Positions 7,377 to 15,157 of a DNA stretch of 64,000 nt are shown here, in pieces. This stretch comes from Parabacteroides gordonii MS-1 = DSM 23371 (GTDB lineage: Bacteria > Bacteroidota > Bacteroidia > Bacteroidales > Tannerellaceae): contig NZ_KQ033920.1 in assembly GCF_000969825.1 (NCBI RefSeq), positions 623,114-687,113 of the forward strand, in the 5' to 3' direction. A model generated the notes under the pieces. It was not told the origin of the DNA. It saw only the letters and a list, made by a program, of their open reading frames with translations, and ran no database searches. Numbering within the stretch: position 1 is the first letter of the stretch; each line of letters begins with the position of its first letter. Both the position numbers and the translations under genes were made by a program.

Positions 7377-8270
7377 ATGGGGATAAAACAGATAGGACAT
7401 ACCGGAATGGCTGTTTGCCTGCTTGCAGGATGCTTGCTGTCGTGCAGGAAAGAGTTCACCTGCCCGCAGCAAAGCCGGGTGGAGTTCACGTTCGACTGGC
7501 AGCAGCTTCCTTCGGCGGCGGAGAAAGGTGAGGGGATGTCCCTTCGGTTCTATGCTTCCGACGGACAGGTGTACGATATGGAGTCGGACACCGGTAGTTT
7601 CCGTGGCAGCCTTCCGGTAGGCAGCTATCAGGTCTTGCTGCGTAACCGCCCGACGCCGGGTATTCTTTTCCGGGATGACGGCCGGTTTGAAACAGCCGAG
7701 GCCTACCTGCCGGTAGTCAGCCGTGCCTCGGGCCTGGTAGGGCAACCCGACTGGTTCTTTTCTGCCGCCCTGGCCGATTGCGAGATCGTGGAGAGAAAGG
7801 CGACCGAGCTGACAGTGGTGCCGAAACCGATGGTTCACCGGATCACATTCCGTGTGAAGATCACCGACGAGCGTCCGGTGGAGTCAGTCAGCGGCCAGTT
7901 GCAGGAGGTGGTAACGGCGTTGAACCTGAGTACGGGAAAACCGGTGCCGCAGTCTTCGGGTGAAACGGATATCCCTATCGCCCGCGAAAAGGAGACTTTC
8001 AGCGGTTCGGTACTGGTCTTTAATATCGTGAAAAAAGAGGAGACGAACCCGGATGAACCGGATAAGAACCTGAAACTGAATGTGCTCTATACCAACGGAA
8101 CGAACCGGGAGATCTGGCTGGATATATCCGACGAACTGAGCGACCTGGGAGACGAAGGAGGTAGCGACGCGGAAGTAGACGTGGACATCACCCCCGAACG
8201 CGTGGGCTTTGAAGTCCGTATCATCGAATGGGTAAGCGGGGCAGGGCCCGATATATCGGTAGGTAAGTAA
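7377..8270 (+). CDS. DUF5119-like lipoprotein of the fimbrial operon
   Basis: This 297-residue protein starts 13 bp after the DUF3575 stop, with GGAAGGAG just upstream. The N-terminus is a lipoprotein signal (VCLLAGCLLSC), so the mature protein should be lipidated. The body contains VEFTFDWQQLP, MSLRFYASDGQVYDM and LPVGSYQVLLRN, consistent with the DUF5119 group found next to DUF3575 and fimbrillin genes. It has the two-domain, beta-rich character of anchor or assembly subunits such as Mfa2/FimB. I cannot tell whether it caps, anchors or regulates the pilus. The C-terminus, VRIIEWVSGAGPDISVGK, resembles the WxxxxGxxI ending of the fimbrillins that follow. Confidence 0.72.
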   Translation: MGIKQIGHTGMAVCLLAGCLLSCRKEFTCPQQSRVEFTFDWQQLPSAAEKGEGMSLRFYASDGQVYDMESDTGSFRGSLPVGSYQVLLRNRPTPGILFRDDGRFETAEAYLPVVSRASGLVGQPDWFFSAALADCEIVERKATELTVVPKPMVHRITFRVKITDERPVESVSGQLQEVVTALNLSTGKPVPQSSGETDIPIAREKETFSGSVLVFNIVKKEETNPDEPDKNLKLNVLYTNGTNREIWLDISDELSDLGDEGGSDAEVDVDITPERVGFEVRIIEWVSGAGPDISVGK

Positions 8271-8293
8271 CAAAGAGAGATAACAGGAAAGAT

Positions 8294-9250
8294 ATGAAAA
8301 CAACAGCATTAATGGTATTGACGGGAGTGATCGCTTTGAGCGGCTGCTCCAAAGACAGCTTTTCAGACAAGCCGCTGAAAGCGGGTGAGATCAGTTTCGA
8401 ATCGGGTATCCTGACTAAAGGCGGCCCGGTGACAGGCACGCAGTTCGCTAGCGGTGCGGAAGTAGGTGTGTACACCCTTGAGAACCCTGGCGGAACACCG
8501 ACTTGGACGGATGCAACCGAAGGGAGTACAAACAACCTGCTGATGAACAACATCGCATGCACGGCCAACGGAAGCGGTGGCCTGACTTACGGGCCTGCAA
8601 AGTTATACAAAGACGGAGCGAAATACAGCTTCTTTGCTTATTATCCGTATACAAGTACTATAACGGCTCCTTCGGCCGGACAGTCTCCGAAACTGGCGTG
8701 TACCTTCAATACCACTCCTTCGGAGCAGGTCGATTATATGTATGCCACACCGTTGGAGAACCAGACTCCGACAGACAATGCCAAACTACTGAAGTTCAAC
8801 CACGCGCTGACACAGATTACGGTAAAGGTGGTGAATGGAACGGAGAAGGCTATAACCCTTAATTCATTGAAGGTAAAAGCCCCGTCCGGTGCAACGCTGA
8901 ATATCAGCAACGGTGTGTGGAGTTCTCCGGGTGGTGAGGCTACTTACAACCTGTATGGTCCGACCACCACTCAATCCATAGCCGTAAGCAGTTCTTTCCT
9001 TATACCGGGACAACTGATGTTATTGCCTGTTGCCAATGGCGGTACGGCTTATACATTCGATATGAATGTAACGGAAGAAGGAGAAGCGCCGACAGAAAAG
9101 AAGGATGAGACCCTGACCTTACCGTCAGGAGGGATGAAAGCCGGTTATTCGTATGAATATACTATTACATACGGTTCCTTTTCCATCCAATTGTCAACCA
9201 GTGTGGTGGAATGGCAGCATGTTTCCGGCCCGGGTATCACTGTAAAATAA
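8294..9250 (+). CDS. Fimbrillin-family lipoprotein, subfamily A, copy 1
   Basis: This 318-residue protein has a lipoprotein signal with lipobox LSGC (C18). Diagnostic fimbrillin (Mfa-like_1) features follow: ILTKGGPVTGTQFASGAEVG near residue 40, then YKDGAKYSFFAYYPYTS, VDYMYATPLEN, KFNHALTQITVKVVNG and the C-terminal VVEWQHVSGPGITVK. Fimbrillins of Bacteroidales are exported as lipoproteins, processed at the outer membrane and polymerised by donor-strand exchange (type V pili). The two following genes are clear paralogues with the same motif order, so this is a tandem duplication. The gene starts 23 bp after the previous stop. Whether it is a shaft, anchor or tip subunit cannot be told from sequence alone. 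Confidence 0.86.
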   Translation: MKTTALMVLTGVIALSGCSKDSFSDKPLKAGEISFESGILTKGGPVTGTQFASGAEVGVYTLENPGGTPTWTDATEGSTNNLLMNNIACTANGSGGLTYGPAKLYKDGAKYSFFAYYPYTSTITAPSAGQSPKLACTFNTTPSEQVDYMYATPLENQTPTDNAKLLKFNHALTQITVKVVNGTEKAITLNSLKVKAPSGATLNISNGVWSSPGGEATYNLYGPTTTQSIAVSSSFLIPGQLMLLPVANGGTAYTFDMNVTEEGEAPTEKKDETLTLPSGGMKAGYSYEYTITYGSFSIQLSTSVVEWQHVSGPGITVK

Positions 9251-9257
9251 CCGTGAG

Positions 9258-10208
9258 ATGAAGCGTCTACTGATATATATGGCCTGTGTTTGGGTACTTT
9301 CCGGTTGTTCACCGGAGGGCACTCCGCTGCTGCCGTCCTCGAATGCGATCCGTTTTATCTCGGGCATATCGGTGGAGGTAACGAAGTCGGGCGGCCCCGT
9401 ATCGGGAACGACGCTTCCGGCGGGTGGCCGTATCGGTCTGTATGCTGTTTCGGAACAGACAGGAGAAGGAGAAAGCGATAAACAGGTGGTAATGAATAAC
9501 CTTCCGGGTACGATCGGTGCTGAAGGTGCGATCGATTATGATCCGGTGAAGTATTACGAAACAGGCAGGAAGTACGCTTTCTATGCCTGCTACCCGTATA
9601 CATCTGCCCCGAACTATACGGATGCAGCGCAAATGCCCTCTATATCAGTTTCTCTGGCTACCCATGCCGATGCGCAGGAAGATTATATGTGGGCTGCATT
9701 GCCGGAGGTCATAGCTGCTCCCGGTGGAACGGCAGCTCAAAAGTTCACTTTCTGTCATGCCCTTTGTCGGATACGTATCCGTGTTTGGAACGGCAGCACG
9801 GGAGAAGTCCTTTTGAACGGAATAAGCCTGACGGCTCCGGGTAGCGGAACGCTTTCGCTGTCTGATGGCAATTGGACGGAAACGAATGAAGCAGGGAGCA
9901 ATATTTTTACCTCTTTCACGCTTTTCCATCCGGCCGAACCGGTAGAGCTTCAGAAGGATGCCTTTTACGAAGTCCCGGCTTCGCTGCTTCAACTCCCGAT
10001 CGGAGAAGAAGCAATGAAGCAACAGACATTTTGCCTGCTGATTGCCGGAGAGACATACGACATACATCCGTCGACCCCGGCAGGAGGCTGGCAGCCCGGT
10101 CGTTCTTACCTCTATACGGTCTGGTACGCCACCGATGGCATCAGCTTCAAAGGAACGGTGGAGGACTGGAACACGGTGTCGGGTGGTGATATAGAGCCAG
10201 AAGAGTAA
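9258..10208 (+). CDS. Fimbrillin-family lipoprotein, subfamily A, copy 2
   Basis: This 316-residue paralogue starts 7 bp after the preceding gene. The signal peptide ends in lipobox LSGC (C17). It shares the subfamily blocks: VTKSGGPVSGTTLPAGGRIG, YETGRKYAFYACYPYTS, AQEDYMWAALPE, FCHALCRIRIRVWNG and the ending VEDWNTVSGGDIEPEE. Compared with copy 1, cysteines are present in the shared blocks (YACYPY, HALCRI), which is unusual for an exported pilin. The gene is followed by an interspersed palindromic repeat (10213-10246) before copy 3. Family assignment is strong; the structural role is unknown. Confidence 0.85.
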   Translation: MKRLLIYMACVWVLSGCSPEGTPLLPSSNAIRFISGISVEVTKSGGPVSGTTLPAGGRIGLYAVSEQTGEGESDKQVVMNNLPGTIGAEGAIDYDPVKYYETGRKYAFYACYPYTSAPNYTDAAQMPSISVSLATHADAQEDYMWAALPEVIAAPGGTAAQKFTFCHALCRIRIRVWNGSTGEVLLNGISLTAPGSGTLSLSDGNWTETNEAGSNIFTSFTLFHPAEPVELQKDAFYEVPASLLQLPIGEEAMKQQTFCLLIAGETYDIHPSTPAGGWQPGRSYLYTVWYATDGISFKGTVEDWNTVSGGDIEPEE

Positions 10209-10212
10209 CCTT

Positions 10213-10246
10213 TCCCCTCTCGAGAGGGGGCAGGGGGTGTGTAACA
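10213..10246 (+). repeat. Interspersed palindromic repeat, copy 1
   Basis: A 34-bp element with the palindromic core CCCCTCTCGAGAGGGGG followed by CAGGGGGTGTGTAA. It fills part of the gap between fimbrillin copies 2 and 3. Two further copies lie at 11359-11392 and 11481-11514. Confidence 0.8.
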
Positions 10247-10289
10247 ATACAATAGAAATAACAAGTATTAATATTAAAAGTACAACGAA

Positions 10290-11306
10290 ATGAAAAATCT
10301 AATTTTACTAACAGCAGTCGCCCTGGCGGCCACTGCTTGTTCCGATCACGACGAGCTGAAAGTCCCGTCTGATGCGAATGCAATCACCTTCGGTACCACC
10401 GTTCAGGTGGAAACCAAAGCGGTAGTGAGTGGAACGAACATTCCCAGTAATGAGAAGATCGGGATCTATGCGCTTACGCATGCATCAACCCCGGCATGGG
10501 CGACGGAGAATGAAATGGACAACATCGAAGCCACCTCGAATGGCTCGGGAGGACTGGATTATTCTCCGTTAAAGACTTATACGGGGAATAATATCTACAA
10601 TTTCTATGCTTATTATCCTTATACGGCAGTTGGTTCTGCTGATACTGATGGTATAAAAGCCGCCGCAGAAGGTGTTTCTCCCAAACTACAGGTGACCTTG
10701 GCCAAAACGCCGGATGCCCAGGCCGATTATATGTATGCCGAGCCGATCGAGAACTATCAGCGTACGGTAGCCGAATCCGGCAAGACGCAGAAACTGGTAT
10801 TCAAACATGCCCTGACACAGGTACGTTTCAAGTTTAAGAATACGGAAGAATCCAATAAGGTAAGTATCGTCAGCCTCCAGGTAAAAGACAAGGATAAAGG
10901 GACGATGAATATTGCCAACGGAACATGGAGTAGTTTAAGTGAAACATCTGATAATGGAAGCACTTTCACTCTTTACCAACCGACAGTAAGTCAGGAAGTC
11001 GTAGCCGCATCCACATTCGATATCCCAAAGCAGCTGATGTTATTCCCAAAGACAGGGCAAGAAATGGCTGACAATACAACTGGAGGTTTGGAATTTGTCT
11101 TGAAACTGAAAGATAACACCAATACGAATAAAGACGTCACAATCGCCCCGAAAGTTCCGGTCAGTGGCCTTGAAGCGGGGAAATCATATCTATATACTTT
11201 ATTATATAGTGAACAAGCCAAAGACTTCATCACCCTATCCACCGAAGTTGTCGATTGGGAAGATGCAGTAGGTGGCGATCTGCCGGTGACACCACCGTCA
11301 GAATAA
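10290..11306 (+). CDS. Fimbrillin-family lipoprotein, subfamily A, copy 3
   Basis: This 338-residue protein has a lipoprotein signal with ATAC as lipobox (C17). It repeats the subfamily A blocks: QVETKAVVSGTNIPSNEKIG, NNIYNFYAYYPYTA, AQADYMYAEPIEN, FKHALTQVRFKFKN, MNIANGTWSS, and the ending VVDWEDAVGGDLPVTPPSE. It is slightly longer and more lysine-rich in the C-terminal half than copies 1 and 2. It is separated from its neighbours by gaps of 81 and 283 bp that carry palindromic repeats, unlike the tight spacing elsewhere in the operon. A shaft or accessory pilin role is inferred from the family. Confidence 0.85.
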   Translation: MKNLILLTAVALAATACSDHDELKVPSDANAITFGTTVQVETKAVVSGTNIPSNEKIGIYALTHASTPAWATENEMDNIEATSNGSGGLDYSPLKTYTGNNIYNFYAYYPYTAVGSADTDGIKAAAEGVSPKLQVTLAKTPDAQADYMYAEPIENYQRTVAESGKTQKLVFKHALTQVRFKFKNTEESNKVSIVSLQVKDKDKGTMNIANGTWSSLSETSDNGSTFTLYQPTVSQEVVAASTFDIPKQLMLFPKTGQEMADNTTGGLEFVLKLKDNTNTNKDVTIAPKVPVSGLEAGKSYLYTLLYSEQAKDFITLSTEVVDWEDAVGGDLPVTPPSE

Positions 11307-11358
11307 TGAGGTGATAATAGAAAAACTGAGCTATCTGATTAGTGACTGATGGTAACCA

Positions 11359-11392
11359 GCTCCCCTCTTGAGAGGGGGTAGGGGGTGTGTAA
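11359..11392 (+). repeat. Interspersed palindromic repeat, copy 2
   Basis: 34-bp copy with core CCCCTCTTGAGAGGGGG followed by TAGGGGGTGTGTAA, one mismatch in the core relative to copy 1. It forms an inverted pair with copy 3, which lies 88 bp downstream. Confidence 0.8.
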
Positions 11393-11480
11393 ATGCCAGT
11401 AAATAAAACCGGCAAAAACATAGGGATGGCTTAAATATATTTATGTGTTATTAATTAAGGCCCGTTTATAGGCGGGATTA

Positions 11481-11514
11481 TAACACACCCCCTTCCCCCT
11501 CTCGAGAGGGGAGC
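11481..11514 (-). repeat. Interspersed palindromic repeat, copy 3 (inverted)
   Basis: 34-bp copy in the opposite orientation to copies 1 and 2, starting TAACACACCCCC. Copies 2 and 3 bound a 156-bp unit (11359-11514) in the 283-bp gap between fimbrillin copies 3 and 4. The rest of that gap shows a small CCCG/CGGG hairpin near 11461-11475 and no gene. Confidence 0.8.
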
Positions 11515-11589
11515 CAGATACAACCGGTCGCTATTATCAAAGACTCATATCTGGCAATATCTGAAACAAACAACATTAAAACAACGAAC

Positions 11590-12585
11590 ATGAAAACAAC
11601 CTATTTAATATTATCCATCCCTTTCCTGCTCTTATCGGCAGCCGGGTGCACTTCGGATGAATTGCAGGACAAACCGATAACTAACGAGAAAGGGGAATAT
11701 GCCATTAATTTTAACGGCAATATGGATTTGACACTGACGAAGGCTACTACAACAGAAGTTGCGACAGGTGTAAAGGCAACGATTTCCGCGTATACACAAA
11801 GTGCTGATGTTACCTCTGCGCAAGCCATTGTTTCAAAAGGCTATACGGTAGGATCTACAGCAGGCACTTTTGTTGGAGATGCTGATTTCGTCATGTACCT
11901 TCCCAAAGGCGATTATGACTTTTATGCTATATCCTGTAATTCAACTGCTACTGTTCCGACATTTACTTCCGGTGTATCGGAAGTTCTATCAAATGGCGTG
12001 GATTATATCTATGCAAAACCCACTCCGGCAACTACTGTTCCGGCAACAACGAATGTTACTTTGGCTTTTCAACGTAAAGCCGTCCTGATCGAGATAAAAG
12101 TAAAAGGATCTGATACCGATGGTCTGGAGTTAACCGAATGGCAAAGTACCAATCCGGCAACCATTACACCACCTGTAACAACCGGTTGTACAATGGCATT
12201 GGCAACCGGAATAATACCCCCTGCAGGCTCTATTGATACAGAACAAAGTGGTGAAGTATATAAAGCAGCAATGACAACTGGAGAAGTATCTGGTAAGGAA
12301 ACCACAGCTACTTATACAATGCTTCCTGTTGTAGCCAGTCAAACATTGAAAGTTAAGTTCAAAGTAAAGGTTAAGATCGGCGGTCGGACTGCTGAAGATA
12401 AAACCTACACCGCTGATCTGACAGCTCCGAATAACAGTGATAATGGTAATGCAACCGCTTTCCTATCCGGCAAGAAGTACACCTATAATGCGATTTTGAA
12501 AGCAAACAAGATCACTTTTACCGGAGCAACAGTTGCAGATTGGGGAACGGTTGCCGGTTCCGATCCAACTGTTACCGAGCCATAG
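11590..12585 (+). CDS. Fimbrillin-like lipoprotein, subfamily B, copy 1
   Basis: This 331-residue protein has a lipoprotein signal ending at SAAGC (C20). It opens a second paralogue group in the operon. Shared blocks are LTLTKATTTEVATGVKATIS, FVMYLPKGDYDFYAISCNST, NGVDYIYAKP, VTLAFQRKAVLIEIKVKGSD, ATYTMLPVVASQTLKVKFKV and the ending ITFTGATVADWGTVAG. The order matches fimbrillins, but the blocks differ from those of the three preceding genes. An ATPase cassette follows and separates it from the other three members of the group (14125, 15158, 16300). Likely a minor or alternative pilin, which is inference. Confidence 0.82.
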   Translation: MKTTYLILSIPFLLLSAAGCTSDELQDKPITNEKGEYAINFNGNMDLTLTKATTTEVATGVKATISAYTQSADVTSAQAIVSKGYTVGSTAGTFVGDADFVMYLPKGDYDFYAISCNSTATVPTFTSGVSEVLSNGVDYIYAKPTPATTVPATTNVTLAFQRKAVLIEIKVKGSDTDGLELTEWQSTNPATITPPVTTGCTMALATGIIPPAGSIDTEQSGEVYKAAMTTGEVSGKETTATYTMLPVVASQTLKVKFKVKVKIGGRTAEDKTYTADLTAPNNSDNGNATAFLSGKKYTYNAILKANKITFTGATVADWGTVAGSDPTVTEP

Positions 12586-12647
12586 GGGGTAGTCAGCTCT
12601 GATCTGACTGCAACCGGGTTAGTATAACAAACAACGTTCTTTGACAT

Positions 12648-12663
12648 ATTGAGGGTTTAACCG
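12648..12663 (+). repeat. Left 16-bp inverted repeat flanking the ATPase cassette
   Basis: ATTGAGGGTTTAACCG here is exactly the reverse complement of 14012-14027. Similarity extends outward (TTTGACAT here, TTCGACAT on the other side) with a 2-bp indel. A third partial copy, ATTGAGGGTTT, lies at 14044-14054. Confidence 0.8.
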
Positions 12664-12687
12664 GAAAAGGGTATCATACCCCTTTCC
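12663..12687 (+). terminator. Hairpin upstream of the ATPase cassette gene
   Basis: GGAAAAGGGTAT at 12663-12674 pairs with ATACCCCTTTCC at 12676-12687 with one mismatch. There is no T-run after it, so it is a weak candidate for termination of transcription coming from the fimbrillin genes. Confidence 0.4.
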
Positions 12688-12704
12688 ATTACTAGTGAAA
12701 GAAA

Positions 12705-12748
12705 GTTTCCATTATGAATGGAAGATATCTTTCATTTGTAATGGAAAC
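12705..12748. promoter_or_regulatory. 44-bp imperfect palindrome overlapping the ATPase promoter
   Basis: The ends GTTTCCATTA (12705-12714) and TAATGGAAAC (12739-12748) are perfect inverted repeats, with inner AATG/CATT arms and a central AAGATATCTT palindrome. It ends 5 bp before the -7 box, a typical place for an autoregulatory operator. Confidence 0.65.
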
Positions 12749-12760
12749 TATTTATCTTTG
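12730..12760 (+). promoter_or_regulatory. Promoter of the ATPase in the fimbrial operon
   Basis: TATCTTTG at 12753-12760 matches the -7 consensus exactly. TTTC lies 19 bp upstream as an approximate -33 element, inside the palindrome. The leader to the ATG at 12778 would be only about ten bases. Confidence 0.6.
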
Positions 12761-12777
12761 TGGTAAAATCAGTGTGT

Positions 12778-13983
12778 ATGATACAGTTGGAATACTTACA
12801 AGAGATCATGGGGCAACAGATACAATCTATTGCTTCAAAAGAAAAAGGGCTGCTCAGGGATGAACTGGCCGGATTGCCGGAAGTGCAAACGTTTGCTGTT
12901 ATTGTGTCGGGTATCCGTCGTTGCGGGAAGAGCACGCTCTTGTTTCAGTTGCTTGGCGAGAAATATCGGGATGCTCTGTATCTCAATTTTGATGATCCCC
13001 GTTTGTATGGTTTCGATATCAGCGACTTTATAAAACTGGATATTCTTATAAAGGACTCAGGTACGCGTGTGTTGATGTTTGATGAGATACAGATTATCGA
13101 TGGATGGGAAAGGTATGTAAGACAGAAACTCGACGAGAATTATCAAGTATTTATCACCGGATCGAATGCATCGTTATTGAGTAGGGAACTGGGTACTTCA
13201 TTAACCGGGCGACATATCACGAAGGAACTGTTTCCTTTTTCATATAATGAATATTGTCGTTTTCGTGGAGAGGAGAGAACAGTCACTTCGCTGGCTTCTT
13301 ACCTAAAGGAAGGAGGTTTTCCGGAGTATTTGAAAACAGGTCTGGATGAGATATTGACTTCTTTGTTGGACGATATCCTGGTGCGCGATATAGCGGTTAG
13401 ATACGGTATAAAAGATGTTCGTACATTACAGCGGCTAACGCTCTACCTGATCAATAATATAGGAAACCGGGTGACAGGCAATAAACTGAAACAATCGTTC
13501 GGTATATCATCAGCAACTACGATTCTGGACTATTTTGCTTATCTCGAACAGAGCTATTTGCTGACATTTGTCCCGATGTTCGACTATTCGATAAAGAAGC
13601 AGAACATCAATCCAAAGAAAGTATATGCTGTCGATACGGGATTAGTGGAGGTTAGCATGCCTAAGTTCAAAAAAGAGGATGGACATAAACTGGAAAATCT
13701 GGTTTTTCTGTCACTCCGGCGTATGACGAAAGAGGTTTATTACTTTATGGGTAAAGGCGAATGTGATTTCGTTGTGCAGGAAAAGGGGAGTATTACAAAG
13801 GCCATACAGGTCTGTTACGAACTAAATACGGAAAATCTGGACAGAGAACTATCCGGATTGTTAGAAGCTATGAAAGCCTTTGGTCTTGAACACGGGACAA
13901 TCGTAACGCTAAATCAGCGTGACCATTTTGAACAGGATGGCCTGCTGGTAGATGTTGTTCCATCCCACGAGTTTATAGAATAG
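12778..13983 (+). CDS. AAA_14/DUF4143-type ATPase inserted in the fimbrial operon
   Basis: The start is taken as the ATG at 12778; an in-frame GTG at 12760 would overlap the -7 box. The 401-residue protein has Walker A GIRRCGKSTLLFQL and Walker B VLMFDEIQIIDGWE, then the conserved FITGSNASLLSRELGTSLTGR and FPFSYNEYCRF blocks. The C-terminal half is DUF4143-like (LENLVFLSLRRM, YYFMGKGECDFVVQ), with a nuclease-fold-like look. These ATPases are numerous orphan genes in Bacteroidetes with unknown function. The gene has its own promoter, palindrome and terminator, and is bounded by 16-bp inverted repeats, so it looks like an insertion between pilin genes, not part of the pilus machinery. It is related in architecture, not closely in sequence, to the ATPase at 3381-4514. 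Confidence 0.88.
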   Translation: MIQLEYLQEIMGQQIQSIASKEKGLLRDELAGLPEVQTFAVIVSGIRRCGKSTLLFQLLGEKYRDALYLNFDDPRLYGFDISDFIKLDILIKDSGTRVLMFDEIQIIDGWERYVRQKLDENYQVFITGSNASLLSRELGTSLTGRHITKELFPFSYNEYCRFRGEERTVTSLASYLKEGGFPEYLKTGLDEILTSLLDDILVRDIAVRYGIKDVRTLQRLTLYLINNIGNRVTGNKLKQSFGISSATTILDYFAYLEQSYLLTFVPMFDYSIKKQNINPKKVYAVDTGLVEVSMPKFKKEDGHKLENLVFLSLRRMTKEVYYFMGKGECDFVVQEKGSITKAIQVCYELNTENLDRELSGLLEAMKAFGLEHGTIVTLNQRDHFEQDGLLVDVVPSHEFIE

Positions 13984-14011
13984 GATACTGACGTAAGTAA
14001 GTCCGTTTCCA

Positions 14012-14027
14012 CGGTTAAACCCTCAAT
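14012..14027 (-). repeat. Right 16-bp inverted repeat flanking the ATPase cassette
   Basis: Exact reverse complement of 12648-12663. It overlaps the left arm of the terminator hairpin at 14017-14054, so its conservation may partly reflect terminator function. Confidence 0.8.
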
Positions 14028-14059
14028 GTCGAATAATTACGATATTGAGGGTTTTTCGT
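14017..14059 (+). terminator. Rho-independent terminator of the ATPase cassette
   Basis: AAACCCTCAAT (14017-14027) pairs with ATTGAGGGTTT (14044-14054), with an additional inner TCG/CGA pair. The right arm runs directly into further T residues (GGGTTTTTCG). A strong stem with a T-run, 33 bp after the ATPase stop. Confidence 0.75.
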
Positions 14060-14124
14060 ATCCGTAGGTTACGAAATCCCCCATGATATAAATAAGTTAG
14101 TAAAGTTTATTTAATAAATAAAAT

Positions 14125-15153
14125 ATGTCTCATTTCTACCCATATATCCTATCCTGCTACCTGCTGCTGACCGGCTGTGTCATCGACATTGCACTACCGG
14201 GGGAGGGTGACGATCCTGCGCCGGCACCTGTGCCTGACGGGGAAAAGGTGGCTGTGTCTTTCAGTAGTACGATCGACCTGGAAACAAAAAGCAGCAGTAC
14301 GAAAGCGAATGCTCCGGTGCTGGCCGACGGGGTGCAGGTAACCGTTCATGCATATAGCCAAAATGCGGTGACTACTCCTACAGCCGCAGCGGTGGTCAGT
14401 CGCAATTATGTGGCATCGGGTGGAAATGGTAGCCTGACAGTCACCGGCAGTGAAGGTATTATGTACCTGGCTGCCGGGAGCTATACTTTTTATGCCTTGT
14501 CGGTCAATGCGGAAACTGCACCGCCTGCCCTGGCTGCCGGTTCAGTGTCGCAGACTGGGCAATTGGCTAATAACACCGACTATATCTATTGTGCCGTTAA
14601 CACGGCTATCATCTCACGGCCGGGAGAAACGCAAAGCGTCTCCCTGGCTTTCCATCGTCTGGCTACCCGTCTCTCGATACAGATCGTGAGCGAGAGTGCA
14701 GGCGATGATAAGGTGACGGCGGCTACGGCTCCGAAAGTTACTTTTGCTGCCACTAATCCGGCGGGTTTGAAGATCATGCTGGGGGCTACCCCTCAGATTG
14801 AGGGTGGGACACCCGTTACCGATCAGAGTAGTTATACCCAAATTGAAAGCACCGGAGATATGACTGCTGCCGCTGGCTGTACGGCAAGCTATATCATGCT
14901 GCCGATGCAAGGGAAAAAGACCATCCCCGTCACCATCACGTTCCCCAGCATCACCTTCAACGGGCTGGTGCAGACGAGTAAAGTCTACACATTGAATCTC
15001 ACGACGCCGGACGAGGGTTTCACCTCCGGCAACCAATATAATTATAAGGTAAATATCACCGGCAACGATATTGCTTTTCAGGGAGTCTCGGTTACGACCT
15101 GGACGGAAAAAACCGGTTCTCTCCCTAATGATGATGTAACAGAAGATTGGTAA
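14125..15153 (+). CDS. Fimbrillin-like lipoprotein, subfamily B, copy 2
   Basis: This 342-residue protein begins with a signal peptide and lipobox LTGC (C18). The mature N-terminus is acidic and proline-rich (ALPGEGDDPAPAPVPDGE). Subfamily B blocks are present: LADGVQVTVHAYSQN, IMYLAAGSYTFYALSVNAE, NNTDYIYCAVNTA, VSLAFHRLATRLSIQI, ASYIMLPMQGKKTIPVTI, and the ending IAFQGVSVTTWTEKTG. It is the first fimbrial gene after the ATPase insertion, and I see no good TAnnTTTG box in the 65 bp before it, so it may depend on read-through. Serine and threonine runs near residues 55-65 (KSSSTKAN) resemble the protease-sensitive linker at the start of mature fimbrillins. Confidence 0.82.
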   Translation: MSHFYPYILSCYLLLTGCVIDIALPGEGDDPAPAPVPDGEKVAVSFSSTIDLETKSSSTKANAPVLADGVQVTVHAYSQNAVTTPTAAAVVSRNYVASGGNGSLTVTGSEGIMYLAAGSYTFYALSVNAETAPPALAAGSVSQTGQLANNTDYIYCAVNTAIISRPGETQSVSLAFHRLATRLSIQIVSESAGDDKVTAATAPKVTFAATNPAGLKIMLGATPQIEGGTPVTDQSSYTQIESTGDMTAAAGCTASYIMLPMQGKKTIPVTITFPSITFNGLVQTSKVYTLNLTTPDEGFTSGNQYNYKVNITGNDIAFQGVSVTTWTEKTGSLPNDDVTEDW

Positions 15154-15157
15154 ACGT

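Noticed and set aside
11359-11514. Repeat pair as ends of an insertion sequence
   Set aside because: Only 88 bp lie between the copies, with no transposase frame and no clear target duplication; it is at most a MITE-like unit.
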